From: Cryptomeria japonica
Taxonomy: Eukaryota > Streptophyta > Pinopsida > Cupressales > Cupressaceae
Length of the DNA stretch: 64,000 bases
Reading direction: 5' to 3'
NCBI RefSeq assembly: GCF_030272615.1
Contig: NC_081408.1
Location: forward strand, 609,768,673-609,832,672
Positions 46,680-59,640 of this stretch are shown here, one piece after another. A program made the position numbers and the translations under genes. Position 1 is the first letter of the stretch. The number at the start of each line of letters is the position of its first letter. The notes beneath the pieces are model-generated. The model did no database searches. It was not told where the DNA came from and was given only the letters and a program-made list of their open reading frames with translations.

Positions 46680-48960
46680 GTCAATAGATAAAACATCATC
46701 ATTTTTAATTGACAACTTTTATAGTACTACTATCCATGTGAATAAGGTTGAATGGTAGAATACCATAACTTTTCATTAGTAATCTTTGTCATACTATTAC
46801 TCATGTGAATAAGGTTAATTGACTAAAATATCATCTCTTTTGAATTACTTGGTAATAATAGTAATCATTTGAATGATGTCAATTAACAAAATATTAGCAT
46901 TTTTTGTTTTCAATTTTTTGTAGTAATATTAGTCATGTGAATAAGGTTTATTAACAAAAATACATTCTCTTTTTCATTACTCAGTATTTCATCTCAATGA
47001 TGTCAATTAATAAAATACCATAATTGTTATTATTTTAGTATCGGTATCCATGTCAGAAGGTTTCTTGAAAAAATAATATCCCTCTCATCACTTAATTTGT
47101 TAGTAATATCGATTGCCATTTTAATGAGGTAGAGCATTGGCAATTCTTTATACTACTAGGCATGTGAATAAGGTTGATTAAAAAATACAAATCTCTTTTT
47201 CATTATTTAATAGTACCTTTCAATGAGGTCAATTTATAGAATATTAACATTTTTTATTGACAAATATATATAGGGATATATCCATCTATGTATTTAGTAG
47301 TATTTTAGTCATTTGAATGAGTTGGATTGATATAACACCATTATTTTTTATTGATAAATATTTTTATTACTACTACGCATGTGAATAAGGTTGATTGACC
47401 TTATATTTCTTATCACTTGGTAATATTATCAACCATCTAAATAAGGTCAATTGATAAAATACCTTCACTTTTCATTTGTAATTATTTGTAGTACTACTAG
47501 CCATGAGAATAAGGCTGATTAAAAATAAATACTTTTCTCATCACTTAGTTGGACATCTCAATGAGGTCAATTGATAAAATACCATCATTTTTCATTCACA
47601 TTTATGTATTGTACGACTACCCATGTGAGTGAGGTTGTTGATGGAATACAATCACTTTTTAATTGGTTTTATTTATAGTACTAATGACCATGTGAATAAA
47701 GCTGATTGAAAAATACAAATTTCTTCTTCACCACTTAATAGTGCATCTCAATGAGGTCAAATGATATAATACTATCACCTCATTGATAGAATACTATCAT
47801 TTTTTATTAAATAATATTTATAGTACTGCTAGCTATACAAATAAGCTTGATTAAAAAATCTAATTTATTTTCACTTAGTATTTGATGGTATTATTAATTG
47901 AATAAGTTGGATTGATAGAATACAATCAATTTATTATAAATTATTTATACTAGTACTACTACCGATGTGAATAAAGTTGATTGAATTAAATGCCATCTTG
48001 TTATCATCACTTAGTAATATTACTTTCCATTCAAATGAGGTTAATTGAGAAAATACATTTTTCATTAGCATTATTCATTGTAGTGTTACTTGCCATGTGA
48101 ATAAGGTTAATTTACAAAAGACAACCTCCTTCTCATCCCGTATAAATCAAATCAATCAATAGAACACGATCTTTTTTAATTATCAATTTTCATAACACCG
48201 CTACCCCATATGAATGATGTTGAATGATAGAACACCGTCACTTTTTTATTGTTAATTCTTTGTAATATTACTACTCATGTGAGTAAGATTAATTGACAAA
48301 AATACCATCTCTTTCCTATCACTTAGTAATAGTACTAACCATTTGAATAAGGACAATTGGTAAAATATTATCATTTTTCATTGACCATTTTTTAGTAATA
48401 TTATTCATGTGAATACGGCTGATTAACAAAAATGGAATCTTTATCTCATCACTTGGTAATTAATTTCAATGATGTTAATTGATAAAATACCATATTTTAT
48501 TATTGTAAATTATTTGTTGTACTGCTTACCATGTGAATAAGGTTGATTAATATAAATACCATCAATTTATCATTAATTAGTAATAAGTAGCAATATTGGC
48601 CATTTGTGAGGCCAATTGATTATATTTCATCATTTTTTTTATTGACAATTGCTTATAGTTCAATTTCCCATGCATGCAAAGTTGATTGGGAGAAAATTTA
48701 ACATATCTTTCTTATCACTTATTAGCAATATTAGTCACTATCAACATGTGGCTGATTGATAGATTACCTTTAATTTTTTTATTAGTAATTCTTTCTTGTA
48801 CTACTATCCCTATGATTAAATTTGATCATAAAAAATGTTATCTCATCCTCAAAACTTAATTAATAATTAGCTTAATATTATTAACCATCTAAATGAGATT
48901 GATTGTACCATCATTTTCACCTTCATTTGGTGATACATAATATTCATTATTCATATTACA
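46680..48960. repeat. Old tandem array of two alternating subunits of about 60 bp
   Basis: Two related subunits alternate: one has catgtgaataaggttgattga followed by aaaataccatctctttctcatca; the other has catttgaatgaggtcaattgat followed by aaaataccatcattttttattga. Cores of the first type are at 46741, 46808, 46940, 47167, 47384, 47508 and 47628, continuing to about 48540. Well-kept copies are 120-135 bp apart. The array is heavily diverged and interrupted. Confidence 0.8.
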
Positions 48961-49740
48961 TATGTACATATCAAATCTAAAAATTTAGAAAACAATGGTA
49001 AATTAATAATATATGCAAAAATCTTAAATTTATTAAATTAGTTTTTAAATTCATAGGAAAAATCTTGTTAATTATATTATATTTTAAGTATATTTTAAAT
49101 TAATACATATTTATAATAAGCATTTAATAAATTAATATATTATATATTAATATTAAATCATAATCAATCAATAATTACTAATTTATAAATAATAAATCTT
49201 AAAATCTTAATTAATATATTATGACAAATTTTTAGATTTATATTTAAGACAATTTTATAAAAAATAAAATTGCTTAAGTTTCTAAATTCATTTAGAAAAT
49301 AGAAACAATTTTAAAATTTTGAAATAATTATATTTAAGCATTTCAGTTATGACAAGTTTCTAAATTGATATTGGAGACAATCTTTTTAAAAATATTTAAA
49401 AAATAAATTGACTAAGTTTCTAAATTCGTATAAGAAAATAGAAACTATTTTGAAAATTCATATTAAAATATTATAAAATGAGAAACTAATATATCTTACT
49501 ATTTTTTGGATAAATTTATATTTTTAAAATAAACATTCTAAAATAATATATATCAATATTATAAATTAAAATACTATATAATACATATTGCCCACTATAA
49601 TTTCTTACTATTTATTAATAGTTTGAAGTGTCATATATACACTTTTAGAAGAAAAAAATAGCATGTCAATGCATACGATCCAATAATTTTTTAAGTTGTC
49701 ATATACGATCCAAAAGTAAAAAACGGCCATGTCAAATTCC
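48961..49740. other. Very AT-rich stretch
   Basis: Over 80% A+T by eye, with no coding or repeat structure beyond simple taaatta words. Confidence 0.5.
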
Positions 49741-49808
49741 AAGACTTTTTTGGGACATTGGAGGGTCTTTGCAATCTCCTGCAAGAGCTAGCATATGATA
49801 AGTACTAT

Positions 49809-49952
49809 GGAATAGGCAATACTTTTATATTAATACGTGCCTTCCAAAGTACATATGGAATAGGCAATGCTTTAATATTAATACATGCCTTCCAAAGTAC
49901 ATATGGAATAGGCAATGCTTTAATAATAATATGTGCCTTCCAAAGTACTTTC
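49809..49952 (+). repeat. 48-bp minisatellite, three copies
   Basis: Units start at 49809, 49857 and 49905 with ggaataggcaat and end with ccttccaaagtacatat. Units 1-3 differ at only a few positions. Because 48 is a multiple of three, a chance open frame at 49758-49964 repeats YGIGNALILIHAFQST. I do not think it is a real protein, but the array is clear. Confidence 0.85.
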
Positions 49953-49964
49953 GATGACATATAA

Positions 49965-52120
49965 TTTACATGGAAAAATTGTAGTTGATATTTAGTGAAG
50001 GATTTCCATTTAAAGTTTTCTTCCTTTGGCTCTCTATTGGAGAAGCATACAAACTATTTTAAAACTTGACTATTATTTATACATAGATATTATTATTGGT
50101 TTGTCACTATATCAAATTATTTAAACATGATTAGCTTAGATGTGAAATGTATTATATAAAATAAATTCAATATATATTTAATCTTGATATGTGATACATT
50201 ATTTTGATATTATTTAAAATTTTAACCATGAAAATTGCAAATAGATATGAATCAATTATGAATCTTACTGATGAACTTCCAAAAAGAAAACAATAAATTT
50301 TTGTATCTTTTTGAGACTTTGTATTCTCTTCTTTTACAATTATGAATTGTCACCTTACAATTTCACCTTTTAAAAATAAATTGCATTAAACTCATCATGA
50401 CAATAAGTCTCATTGGTCTCACTTAGAAATAGTAATCTCACTTCTTTGACAAACCTTAAGTGACTAGTATGGTCAACTTTTCTAACATAATATAGTGTAA
50501 CCTCATTTCAAAGTTTAATTTCTTAAGAGAAAAAGTGACTTATGTGTCGATTTAAAACACTAATATTAGAGAAAGACTAGGATATCAGTAGATTTGGCAA
50601 TTTAGAAAGCATGAAGCATTGGAAAGGATTGAAATATTTCTACAAACTATGTTATTTAGTGTTTGTATTAAAAATAATATAGGTTATAGTATAGTAGCAT
50701 TCTATTTACTATTTTTTGTATAACCTGCAATCTTTGAATTTAGTCACTGCCAATAGTATTGTTTGAAAGATTTTAAATTATTTTTAATAAACTCTATTGT
50801 GCATATTCAACCACTATCATATTTGTGAGGACTTACTACAGTCATGTTTGTGAGCACTTAATCTCTATTGATGGCTTGCTCAAAATAAATAAATTTGTAA
50901 TATATTATGAACAAATGAACTATTGATGTCTTGCTCAATATAAATAAGTTTGTAATATATTGTGAACAAATGAAGTCTATACACTGCTAGAAGATTCTTA
51001 GCAAAATGAAGAAAACAAAAATTAATAGTTAGTCTAATATGTGTTCTCCTCCTCAAGAAAACTATTATCTTTTGTCTATGCTTATTTACTTTGTATACAT
51101 TGCTGCTAAGGCCGTAGAAATCTAATATCTATAAAAACAATTATCTTTTTATTTTGATATGTATCTAAACTATACAACAATCTTAACTAGGCCTTGAATC
51201 TATGACTATTGTGACCCATGAAAGCCATTAATCTCATTCTCCTTCTCATAGCATGCATCCAATGGCTCTTCTACAAATTAGCTTACATGATCCCTATCTG
51301 AGAGAAAATGCAAATAATTTTAACTTCATTCATTACACTACTTCTTTGATAGTTTACATATTACAAAGATTGACTTATTCCTTAACTCCCTAAAGTATCT
51401 ATCTTTAATTTGAGACTTTCAATAAATATCTTCAATTACATTGTGTGTACTATCAAATCTTGATAAAGCTTTCACAAACTTCTTCTCTACAACCATTATT
51501 TTTTCTTCAACACTTGCAACTCTTTAGGCCCTTGATCAAAATCAGAAAAGAAAATTTTCTCAACAAACCTCAATTTATTGAGTATCAATTTCACAAGAAG
51601 AAATGCCATCTGATCAAATCTATTCCATGATAGTATCATTCCTTCCATACCATATCCACCTCAAAGTGCACTCATGTCTTATTTAAAAAACAATCAGTAC
51701 CCGATTGCTAAAAAATATTTGATAATGCATACATAGCTTACTCTGAAGTTTTTGATATCCTTACTAAATCCTATATCCTTTCCTCCATCTACCTTGGCCA
51801 CTTACATCTCTCCATCCACTATACATACCAACCCTACCTCACAATCCACTTACACAACAAAAATTCAAGATCAACAAAGACACGCATCCTTGAGAACCTT
51901 TCAACCATCTACCTACAACAACTCATCCAAAATACCTCCATATCATTCATATCAACTCATGAATCTCATTCCCTTTGTAAACAATTGGGATGCCAAGCAT
52001 AAAATCAAAGTCCAAAAATCCACATACATTCAAAGATCAACATGCTTCATCTACTGGACAAGTAAAAATAAAGCAAAATTTGATCCAAAAACAAAAATAA
52101 GAATCCAAAAAGCCACAAAG
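49965..52120. other. AT-rich intergenic DNA
   Basis: One 55-bp tandem duplication lies at about 50866-50975 (tattgatggcttgctcaaaa / tattgatgtcttgctcaata). The open frame at 51752-52144 is rich in S, T, P and K and has no recognisable domain. Confidence 0.45.
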
Positions 52121-52125
52121 GCCCA

Positions 52126-52600
52126 TCAAACAAAAAGAAAATAAAAAACAATGTGGATTCCTAAATTACTCAAAAAAGCACTGCATTTAAAAAATAAATC
52201 AAAATTTGCATCCAAACTTCTTGTTAAAAAGGTTTCCTTCGTTCCTGTATCTTCAATATCTATACTTATGTCTACAGAAATATTTACAGTAAATAACGTT
52301 CGAGTTTGTCTTTTGAAAGAGGTAGCATGTGACCACTTGTGCAAGTCAGTGGGAGCCTTCTCCACCGGATTGGCGTTGGGCTTAACTAGCACACTAGCTC
52401 TAACTTCGGTTTTCTCTTCCGTTTTCTATTCCAGTTTGTTTCTCGCTGTTAAGAATGGTCTTACGATGTGTTTGCTTTGCAGTATTTGTACTGCACATGT
52501 TCAGCAAAGCTGAGACATTAATACATGATGTCAAATTTAAATTTCGTTCCCGCCCAGTCTGTCTTAAAACTATTTTTAATCTGAGGGAAAGGAAGAGCAT
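52126..52600. other. Region open on both strands, not assignable
   Basis: Plus strand 52151-52513 encodes 120 residues with a hydrophobic end; minus strand 52392-52126 encodes 88 residues (LVKPNANPVEKAPTDLHKWS...) with more protein-like composition. I recognise neither. A short exon of an unknown gene or a retroelement piece is possible. Confidence 0.2.
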
Positions 52601-54400
52601 GAGTTTGAAATGAACAGAAGTAGGTTGTGAGAAATGATTAATGGCTGAGGGCTAGAAAAATGATAGGAGGCAACGCAGTAAGGAGAGAACGGATTCCACC
52701 TACGCCCAGAGCTAGCGAGAATGTTCTTGTCCTGATTTAGCAGTGAATTGACCACAGTGAAATGCAAACTCAAGAAAAATTTCTTAAGTATTTATTTATA
52801 GATCTGCATAGTAATTGATATATAGTTACTTTCAGGAAAACCCCACTAAAGGCCCTCGGTTGTGAGAGAAGCTCTGGGATTTTGTCCCTGAAAGATCTTC
52901 AAATTCTCCTACGGAAGTATGGGAACCAAAGATATGAAGATAATTCACTTTTGTGCAGGCAGGTGCATGTGTCTAGGTTTGAAATCGGCCATAACTCATT
53001 AATTTATGTCAATTTTAAGATCTATACTCATTTCTGCGTATCAAATTTGAAACTACTTGCTAGAATGTTAATTTATGTCAATTTTTACAAATTTTTACAC
53101 ATTTATCCCTAGATCAAACATTCAATTTACATCTTTACACAATCAACTTTCAATCTCTAATCAAGGAGAACCTAAATCCATTTTACGCTCATTCCTTTTG
53201 ATCTGATTTGAACCAAGTGAATTCATCTATTCCCTCGTTGAATGTAATACTTGTGGAAACAAGGTTTTGTTCCTGGTTTGCATGCACAAATTTGCGAGCC
53301 CCCATTTTCTTTTATTAAAATAATATATAACATATATACAAAAATAAATACATACATATATGTGTATGTGTATTATATATATATAATTGTAATGTCTCAT
53401 TAAGGAACTCTCAAGGAAATGAGCTAAGACTAGAATAATTTTTTTTTGAAACATTTCAAATAAGCTTAGCAACTACAACACAAAGATACAACATGCAACA
53501 TGTTGCACTTGCACAAGAATGTGCACCAAACTATCACAAGGAAAAATGTGACATACTAGAACACCTAAGCAAGACCACACCATTACACAAGCAAGATGAC
53601 GACATTGGAAGACTACCAAGGGAACCACTTGCTATGATGAATGCTAGAAAAGAGAGAGGAAGGAGACTCGTTGATGGTAATCGACACATACCACAATCGC
53701 ATGCTTTCATAACTAGCATTAGGATGGGATGAGGGATTCATCAACCTCTTATTCACATCACACAAGGCCAACCAACTCAAGACAGAGCTCCACTGCTACA
53801 TGTAGAAGTGTACTAGCTCAACTACAACCATACGATATCCTACCATAATGTGACAATGCACAAGTAAAGAAATGAAGTCCCTAGATGCCAACCAATCACT
53901 GAGGAAGGCTTGGGATGTCTTAGGCAAAAATGAATAGGGTTTTAAACCTTACAAGACTTCTCTCGGCATACTAGGCTTTCTCATCGATCCTAGGTGTAGC
54001 GATCAACTTCCTATAGGCATGAACATGAAAACCGATATAATCATCACCCTTAGAGATTACTCACAACACATTTGGACCACCTCATAGGTTCCATGACTCT
54101 CCAAACCCTAATGGCAACTTGGATGCACTCAAAAGAACAAAATATTCTACTTGCATAAGAAATATTTTTTATTATCTATATAGATACTCACATTTTTATT
54201 TTAGCATGTTTAAATTTAATAAAATTTAGACATATAATTTAAAATTATTGATACTCTAATCTAAAATACATAAAATAACAATATAAAAAATAAAACTACC
54301 ATTACTATTGAAAAAAAACATGATCTAATATTTTTATCCTGTACAAATAAAAGAAAAAGAAAAAAAAGTTTCAGTTGCCAGCTTTTGCTAAGGATCATTA
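52601..54400. other. Intergenic repeats-like DNA, nothing assignable
   Basis: The words tttgaaatcggccataactc and repeated ttaatttatgtcaattttta (53000, 53070) look like retroelement leader sequence. The open frame at 53493-53732 has no family match. Confidence 0.4.
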
Positions 54401-55092
54401 TGATTCTTCTCACAACTATGAATCTTATTAAATAAGAACATGTACTCGATATTCTTGAAGAGTAATGATTTCATTCTTATTGTAATCTGAAATCTGCACT
54501 TATATTGTTTTAAGATTTCATGGTATTATACTCTCGACGTAAAGCTCATGCCAATTGTAATCAGATAACCACGCATGCTTCATCATGACTGTCACTTAAG
54601 TGTTCGTAATATTCAATAGTCAATGAATACTAACCCGTGAAATACGCTGTGAAATCGGGACAAAGTTAATGTCGAACCCCTAAAGACGCAATCAATTTTG
54701 ACTATTCTGTCGTGATCTACATCTCTTAAAAATTTACGCTGAGAGTTACGTTTTAACAGCCAGTAAGCACTAGGTACCCGACCCTACGGACACGATCACA
54801 TGCCCTTTTCTCCACTCTTTTGAAACTAAGTAATGATATATTGCCTGAATAAATCCATTTATTTTGTCATTGTATGTGTGAACGATTGAATATGTGGTGA
54901 ATAAATCCATTTATTTTGTTTTATGCGATACAATGAATCATTTGAATGGACGTTCTTTGAATTTGCACCCAGAACGCAACTGTCTCTATTCCCATTACTT
55001 AGTGGTCCTATAACAATAAATGAGAATCGAGACGTTTATGGTATACAAATTATTTTCAAATGAGAGAAAGTCCATCAGTTTTCACTGAGAGA
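54401..55092 (+). promoter_or_regulatory. Upstream region of the second ankyrin-PGG gene
   Basis: A 20-bp segment (aataaatccatttattttgt) is repeated at about 54859 and 54900. I do not see the promoter modules present upstream of the gene at 25197. No clear TATA box can be chosen. Confidence 0.3.
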
Positions 55093-56936
55093 ATGGAAAG
55101 AATGACCACAACGCTGTACAAAGCAGCTGCGTCTGGAGACGTTGCAGCACTGGAGGAGATGATGCACAAGCAGAAGAAGAATGTTGATATTCTCGCCCAG
55201 GTTTCCCAAAGAGGAGACACTGTTTTACATATATCTGCATTCCATGGTCGTAGGGACTTCGTGGAAAAGCTTCTTCAACTCATGAAAAAACCAGATGAAG
55301 AAGCAACGAACGAAGAGCAACGACATAGTTTCTTGAGAGCTCAGAGTGAAGAGGAGAACAGCGCTTTGCACGAGGCTCTGAAAGGAGGAGATAATGCCCA
55401 AATCGTGAAAATGTTAATCACAGTTGATGCAGAGCTCGCAGGCATCAGCAACAACAAAGGCGAGTCTCCCCTCTTCACAGCATCCGCCTATGCACTCAAA
55501 ATGTTGTTGCCAAACACAGATCCTCGCCACTACGCAAGATTCGACGGCCAGACATGTTTGCACCACGCCTTGTTCTTTAAGAAAGATGGTACTATTCAAT
55601 GCAACCTAAAAAAGGCCATTTGTGCTTTTTGTTTGCAGATGCCTATCTCGTTTCAACAATTCTCTCTCATCCACCTTTGTCTGTATTCTTTCGTGCAGAG
55701 GTAGCTGCGGAACTTATAGAAAAAGCCCCTGAGCTTTGCAAAATAGCGGATTACTTTTTGGGGAACACGCCATTGCATGTTGCTGCGTTACGTGGGTGTA
55801 GGAAGAGTACTGTTGAGAAGCTGCTACAGTGTGATACTTCTTCTTCATTTAAACAGGATAAACTCAAACAACAGACTGCACTTCACTTAGCAGCACAACG
55901 TGGACATGCGGACGTTGTGAATTGCATACTCAGGTTTGCAGAAGACTGTGTTGAAATAAGAGATGAAAGCGGTAAGACTGCTCTCCACTGTGCCGTTGAA
56001 AATGCTCCAGCGGGTGTCGTGAAATCTTTGGTGCGTTTCGCAAGAGTAATTAATATCGCTGACAAGAATGGATACACTGCGCTCGACATAGCAAATCAAA
56101 AGTACAATGAAGAACCATTGTCTCCCTACTTTGCAGTGCGTAAGCCTTAACTTCCCTTGCCAGTTAATTTGCTTTCAGTATAGTTTAATATGGAATTCAC
56201 ATAAGCCTTTAAAGCCATATGATTAAAAAAACTCATTGAGGTTGCTGCAGATTCGAAGAATCCTCCGCAGGAAGAATGCCATCGAGGGAGTGGAAGCGGT
56301 AGACCAGAGAAAAAAAACATCAAAGCCATTTCCAAGTGAGGAAAAATATTCGACAACAATTAACTGTCTTTCAGTATGCGCCATATTGATTGCAACAGTC
56401 ACATTTCAGGCAGCGTTCACCCTGCCACCCCATGAGAAGTATAACAGGTCCCTCTCCACCCGTTTATCTCGCCGTGCTTTCGAAGCTTTTGTAATATGGG
56501 ATTGGCTGGCATTTTGCACTTCTATTGTAGCAGCAGTTCTTTTAGCATACGCAACCTTTCTCCGACGCCATCGGGGCTTCGTAGTTGGTGTATGCGCATT
56601 CATTTTACCGCTCGCCTGTTGATGCTTTCATTAATTACCTGGGGCATCTTTGTACAGCTAAGGCATGACTATTATAAGTTGGCAGCTTTCTTCTATTGTT
56701 CAATGTATTACTTCGCCCCCACTACCATTATTGTCATATTTGTGATGTTGTATAAGGCACTCGGTTTAGGAATTCTGGAGTCCATCAGGGGAGGGTTTTT
56801 TATCATAACAGTGTCCGCAGAGTTTACCCTGTGCCGACGAATAATCGGCTTTTTCAGGCCACTAGAAGAGCTGTTTAAAGTGATTACAAGTGAAACTCAT
56901 CGTGAAGTGTTTGTAGTTGGTTTATATACAAAATAG
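55093..56936 (+). CDS. Second ankyrin-PGG gene, frameshifted in the last exon
   Basis: Exons are 55093-55588, 55699-56135 and 56251-56622 (or on to 56936 across a frameshift). Exon 1 (496 nt) and exon 2 (437 nt) have exactly the same lengths, phases and splice sites as the gene at 25197. I chose ATG 55093 (MERMTTTLYKAA) by that comparison; an upstream in-frame ATG at 55060 would add 11 residues. Ankyrin-like units include ISAFHGRRDFVEKLLQ, NSALHEALKGGD, NTPLHVAALRGCRKSTVEKLL and TALHLAAQRGHADVVNCIL. Exon 3 gives the PGG start (INCLSVCAILIATVTFQAAF) and one further helix, then TGA at 56620-56622. The last two helices continue in another frame (YYKLAAFFYCSMYYFAP) to 56936. Relative to the intact paralogue about 4 bases are missing near 56600-56620. 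The truncated product would be 434 residues, so this may be a recent pseudogene. Confidence 0.8.
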
Positions 56937-57230
56937 TGCAATTGATATTTTTAATGTGAAAGTTATAAAAAATCTTTACTATTAAAGAAAATAATTATTT
57001 TAGAAATATTTATATTTTGGAGTATTTAAAAGGAATTTAATATAATATCAAATTATTTTATAATATTTTTATAATTGAAATGTCTTTTTTTTTTAAATTA
57101 TGATTGTACAATTTGTTTAATCAATAGAAAGTATAATTCTTATGAATTAACAATATGTCTAAAGTGCAACTGACAGATAGCAGACAAAGAGTGTAAACCT
57201 TTTTATGATTCAGATGTTTTTGAGTCTATG
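56937..57230. other. AT-rich spacer
   Basis: Nothing is recognised between the ankyrin gene end and the gypsy remnant. Confidence 0.5.
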
Positions 57231-57239
57231 GTAATGGCA

Positions 57240-59600
57240 TCTTTTGAAACCAAATTTTCCAATAATTTCCCTTAAGGCACTCCAAATATACATTTCTTGG
57301 GATTGGTTAAAGTCTCAATCATCTTTAACATTTTTCAAATGTTTTCTCTAATTAATGGAAGTCATCTTCTTTATGTTTGGAGAACATAATTATATATGTC
57401 AGGATGATTTTATTGATTAATTTCTTGAATCCAATTAATGGAAGCACTAATATTGGATAAATCTAAAAGCACTTATTGATATGCATAAATTTCCCATCTT
57501 GTGGTAAATTACATTGTGTTAATCTTCCTCTCTTGTTGGTACCTAATTGAAACTAGAAAAATCATATAACATGAAAAATATGTCTAAACCAACCACTATT
57601 TACATTATTTGGTCCATGGATGGTAGTGAGTAGTGATCCTTGAGAGATTCCCTATTCAAGTTTCTAAAATCTATACTTGGTCTAATATCTCAAATCTTTT
57701 TCCTTATAGGGACAAGATATAATAACCATGTTGAGTGGTTGGTCAAGTGAGTGATTTTTAATCTCACCATTTTGAACCACTTTAAATCAATAAAGTATTT
57801 GGATTCACCAATCTGTGCTTTAACCTAACTAGGTTGATTTCTAGTCGAGTCTCACTTATGTTCTATAGTAAATATTTATTGTATTCTTTCAAGCCTTCAT
57901 AGTCGTATGCCATGACCTAATCATAATTATTATATATGTGAATTTGAGCATTCCTCTTATCATCTATAGACTTTTTATATCTTGATAATACTTCCCTAAA
58001 CGAAATTTATATATTTTTATATTCCTACATGCTGGCTATAATATTTTTCTTTTCTCTACATGAGCCATTAGGGCTGAAAATTCCTTGAATATTCACCATA
58101 CCTCTAGATAACTTTTTTCCTTTTAGTTGCATTATTTGATCCTAATAGGATTCTTCAATTTTAGAGGTGACCTCTTCTACAAAGCTATTAATATTTTGGA
58201 GGAAGTCCATAATATAAAGACAATTTTAAAACATCACCCAGTGGATTTGGTTATTAGTTACTATTGGTTTTATTATCAACCTTGTCCCATCTTTATTTCT
58301 TAGCAAGTCCATAGCATGTTACAATTGGGAGCCAAGAAGTGTCATTCTTTTTTTTTCAACATTCTTCCTCCTAGACACTACCTATATGTTGGTAGAATCA
58401 TAGTTTACAAAGAGATCCCATTCATGGGGTTTGTGTTCTTTAATGAGATAGTTTTGGGGCACATATAAAGATCTAACCTATCTAACTAATAGTTCTAACT
58501 CATCATATATATGAATTATCTTGATGTTCTTATTTCTAAAAATTGAAATCCTTGCTCTATTGCCTCATACTCCAAAATGCTGTAGGTATAATATAATTAG
58601 AGCTACAAGAATGCCTAATACTTTTCTTCTTGAGGAGACAAAAATTAGATGCCATAACCAATACCTATTCTGTAGTAGGTACAATTCACTTGCTTCCTTA
58701 TGATCTCAAATATTAAGATACTCCTCATGAATGAGATAATTATTGGCTCTAGGTTCTTTGAACATCTAATTAGTTTCACCCCAAGCAACATCAATTGATA
58801 ACCACTATGCATATGGTACCTCATTGATAGTATGCACTTCATCATGGTGCTTAGGAAAGGATGACCCATCCTTAATCACAAATGACTATCTTGGAGAAAT
58901 GAACACTAGTGCTTCATTTTCCTTTTATATTATATGAAGAAAGGTCCTAGGTTGAGATTGTTCTTCTATCACCTTCCATTTCTCTCTTGTCTGATAATCA
59001 AATATAAGATTCTACCCTTCTAAAGTTGGAAGGATTTCACATTGAGAATAATATTTATAATCTTATCAAGTTATGAATGTTTATTCCTAGTTGTTGATTT
59101 TCTTTCAATATTTTTGTGCATCAAATTGTTGACTATTCTAACTAGCAATTACACTCTATTCATTATGGTGGATCGATAGGGTATGACAATTGGTAAACAA
59201 TGAATTGGGAGTATGGAACATAAGGTATGGGTAGAACCATATGTTTCTCTCTTGATTTTATTTTGGGATACCATGAATCTCTCTCAAGTTTATAGCCTGG
59301 TATATATTGCAATAGTTTATCTATTGATATTAATTGATTATATTGCATATCAGGTATACTTGCTTAACATGGAGGCCTTTGTTGGTATTTTTTATTATTA
59401 TATGAAAGGGCATGTAACCTTGACCAAGCTACTTTCAATTATATGGATAGTTTTCTAGACATTTATTATTTATATAGGGAGGTATTATACATTATGTTGA
59501 CTTTATCTGAGAGCAATAGCCATATAGGACATAGTCTGTGTTGGTGTGATTGAGTTATTTCATCTAACTAGTTTTCTCTTAGTGTTAGGAAATAATGCTT
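57240..59600 (-). mobile_element. Decayed Ty3/gypsy retrotransposon fragment with RT
   Basis: On the minus strand, 57420-57360 encodes MFSKHKEDDFH and 57302-57270 NPKKCIFGVP, followed by GKLLENLVSKDAITID after a stop. That is the end of a gypsy reverse transcriptase (consensus VFSKHKEDHLxHL...LNPKKCIFGV.SGKLLGFIVS). Upstream, around 57700-57450, words like FTTRWEIYAYQ match the palm region. The YxDD position is degraded (LTYI), and several frameshifts and TAA/TGA stops are present. At 58880-58700, HHDEVHTINEVPYA and FKEPRANNYLIHEEYLNI look like more pol or gag sequence. The 5' part (59155-59600) is repeated inverted at 60940-61248 plus 63885-64000. Confidence 0.65.
59155..59600 (-). repeat. 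Left arm of a large inverted repeat (5' end of the gypsy copy)
   Basis: The reverse complement of 59258-59600 matches 60940-61243 (for example ggtatacttgctt, gaggcctttgttggta, aaccttgacca, acattatgttga). The reverse complement of 59155-59270 matches 63885-64000 (agagagaaacatatggt, atgttccatactcccaattc). The arms are the same part of two element copies facing each other. Confidence 0.8.
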
Positions 59601-59640
59601 TAAATGATGAATTTATATGGCACTTTTAAATCAATTGTGA

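Noticed and set aside
51752-52144. 130-residue S/T/P/K-rich open frame
   Set aside because: Compositional artefact of A/C-rich sequence; no motif and no repeat of the frame elsewhere.
53227-53732. Open frames near 53.5 kb as genes
   Set aside because: No domain, no start context, and they overlap a microsatellite-rich or repeat-like stretch.
55414-56603. Minus-strand open frames within the second ankyrin-PGG gene
   Set aside because: Antisense shadows of real exons; the same shadows appear opposite the paralogue at 24194-24400.
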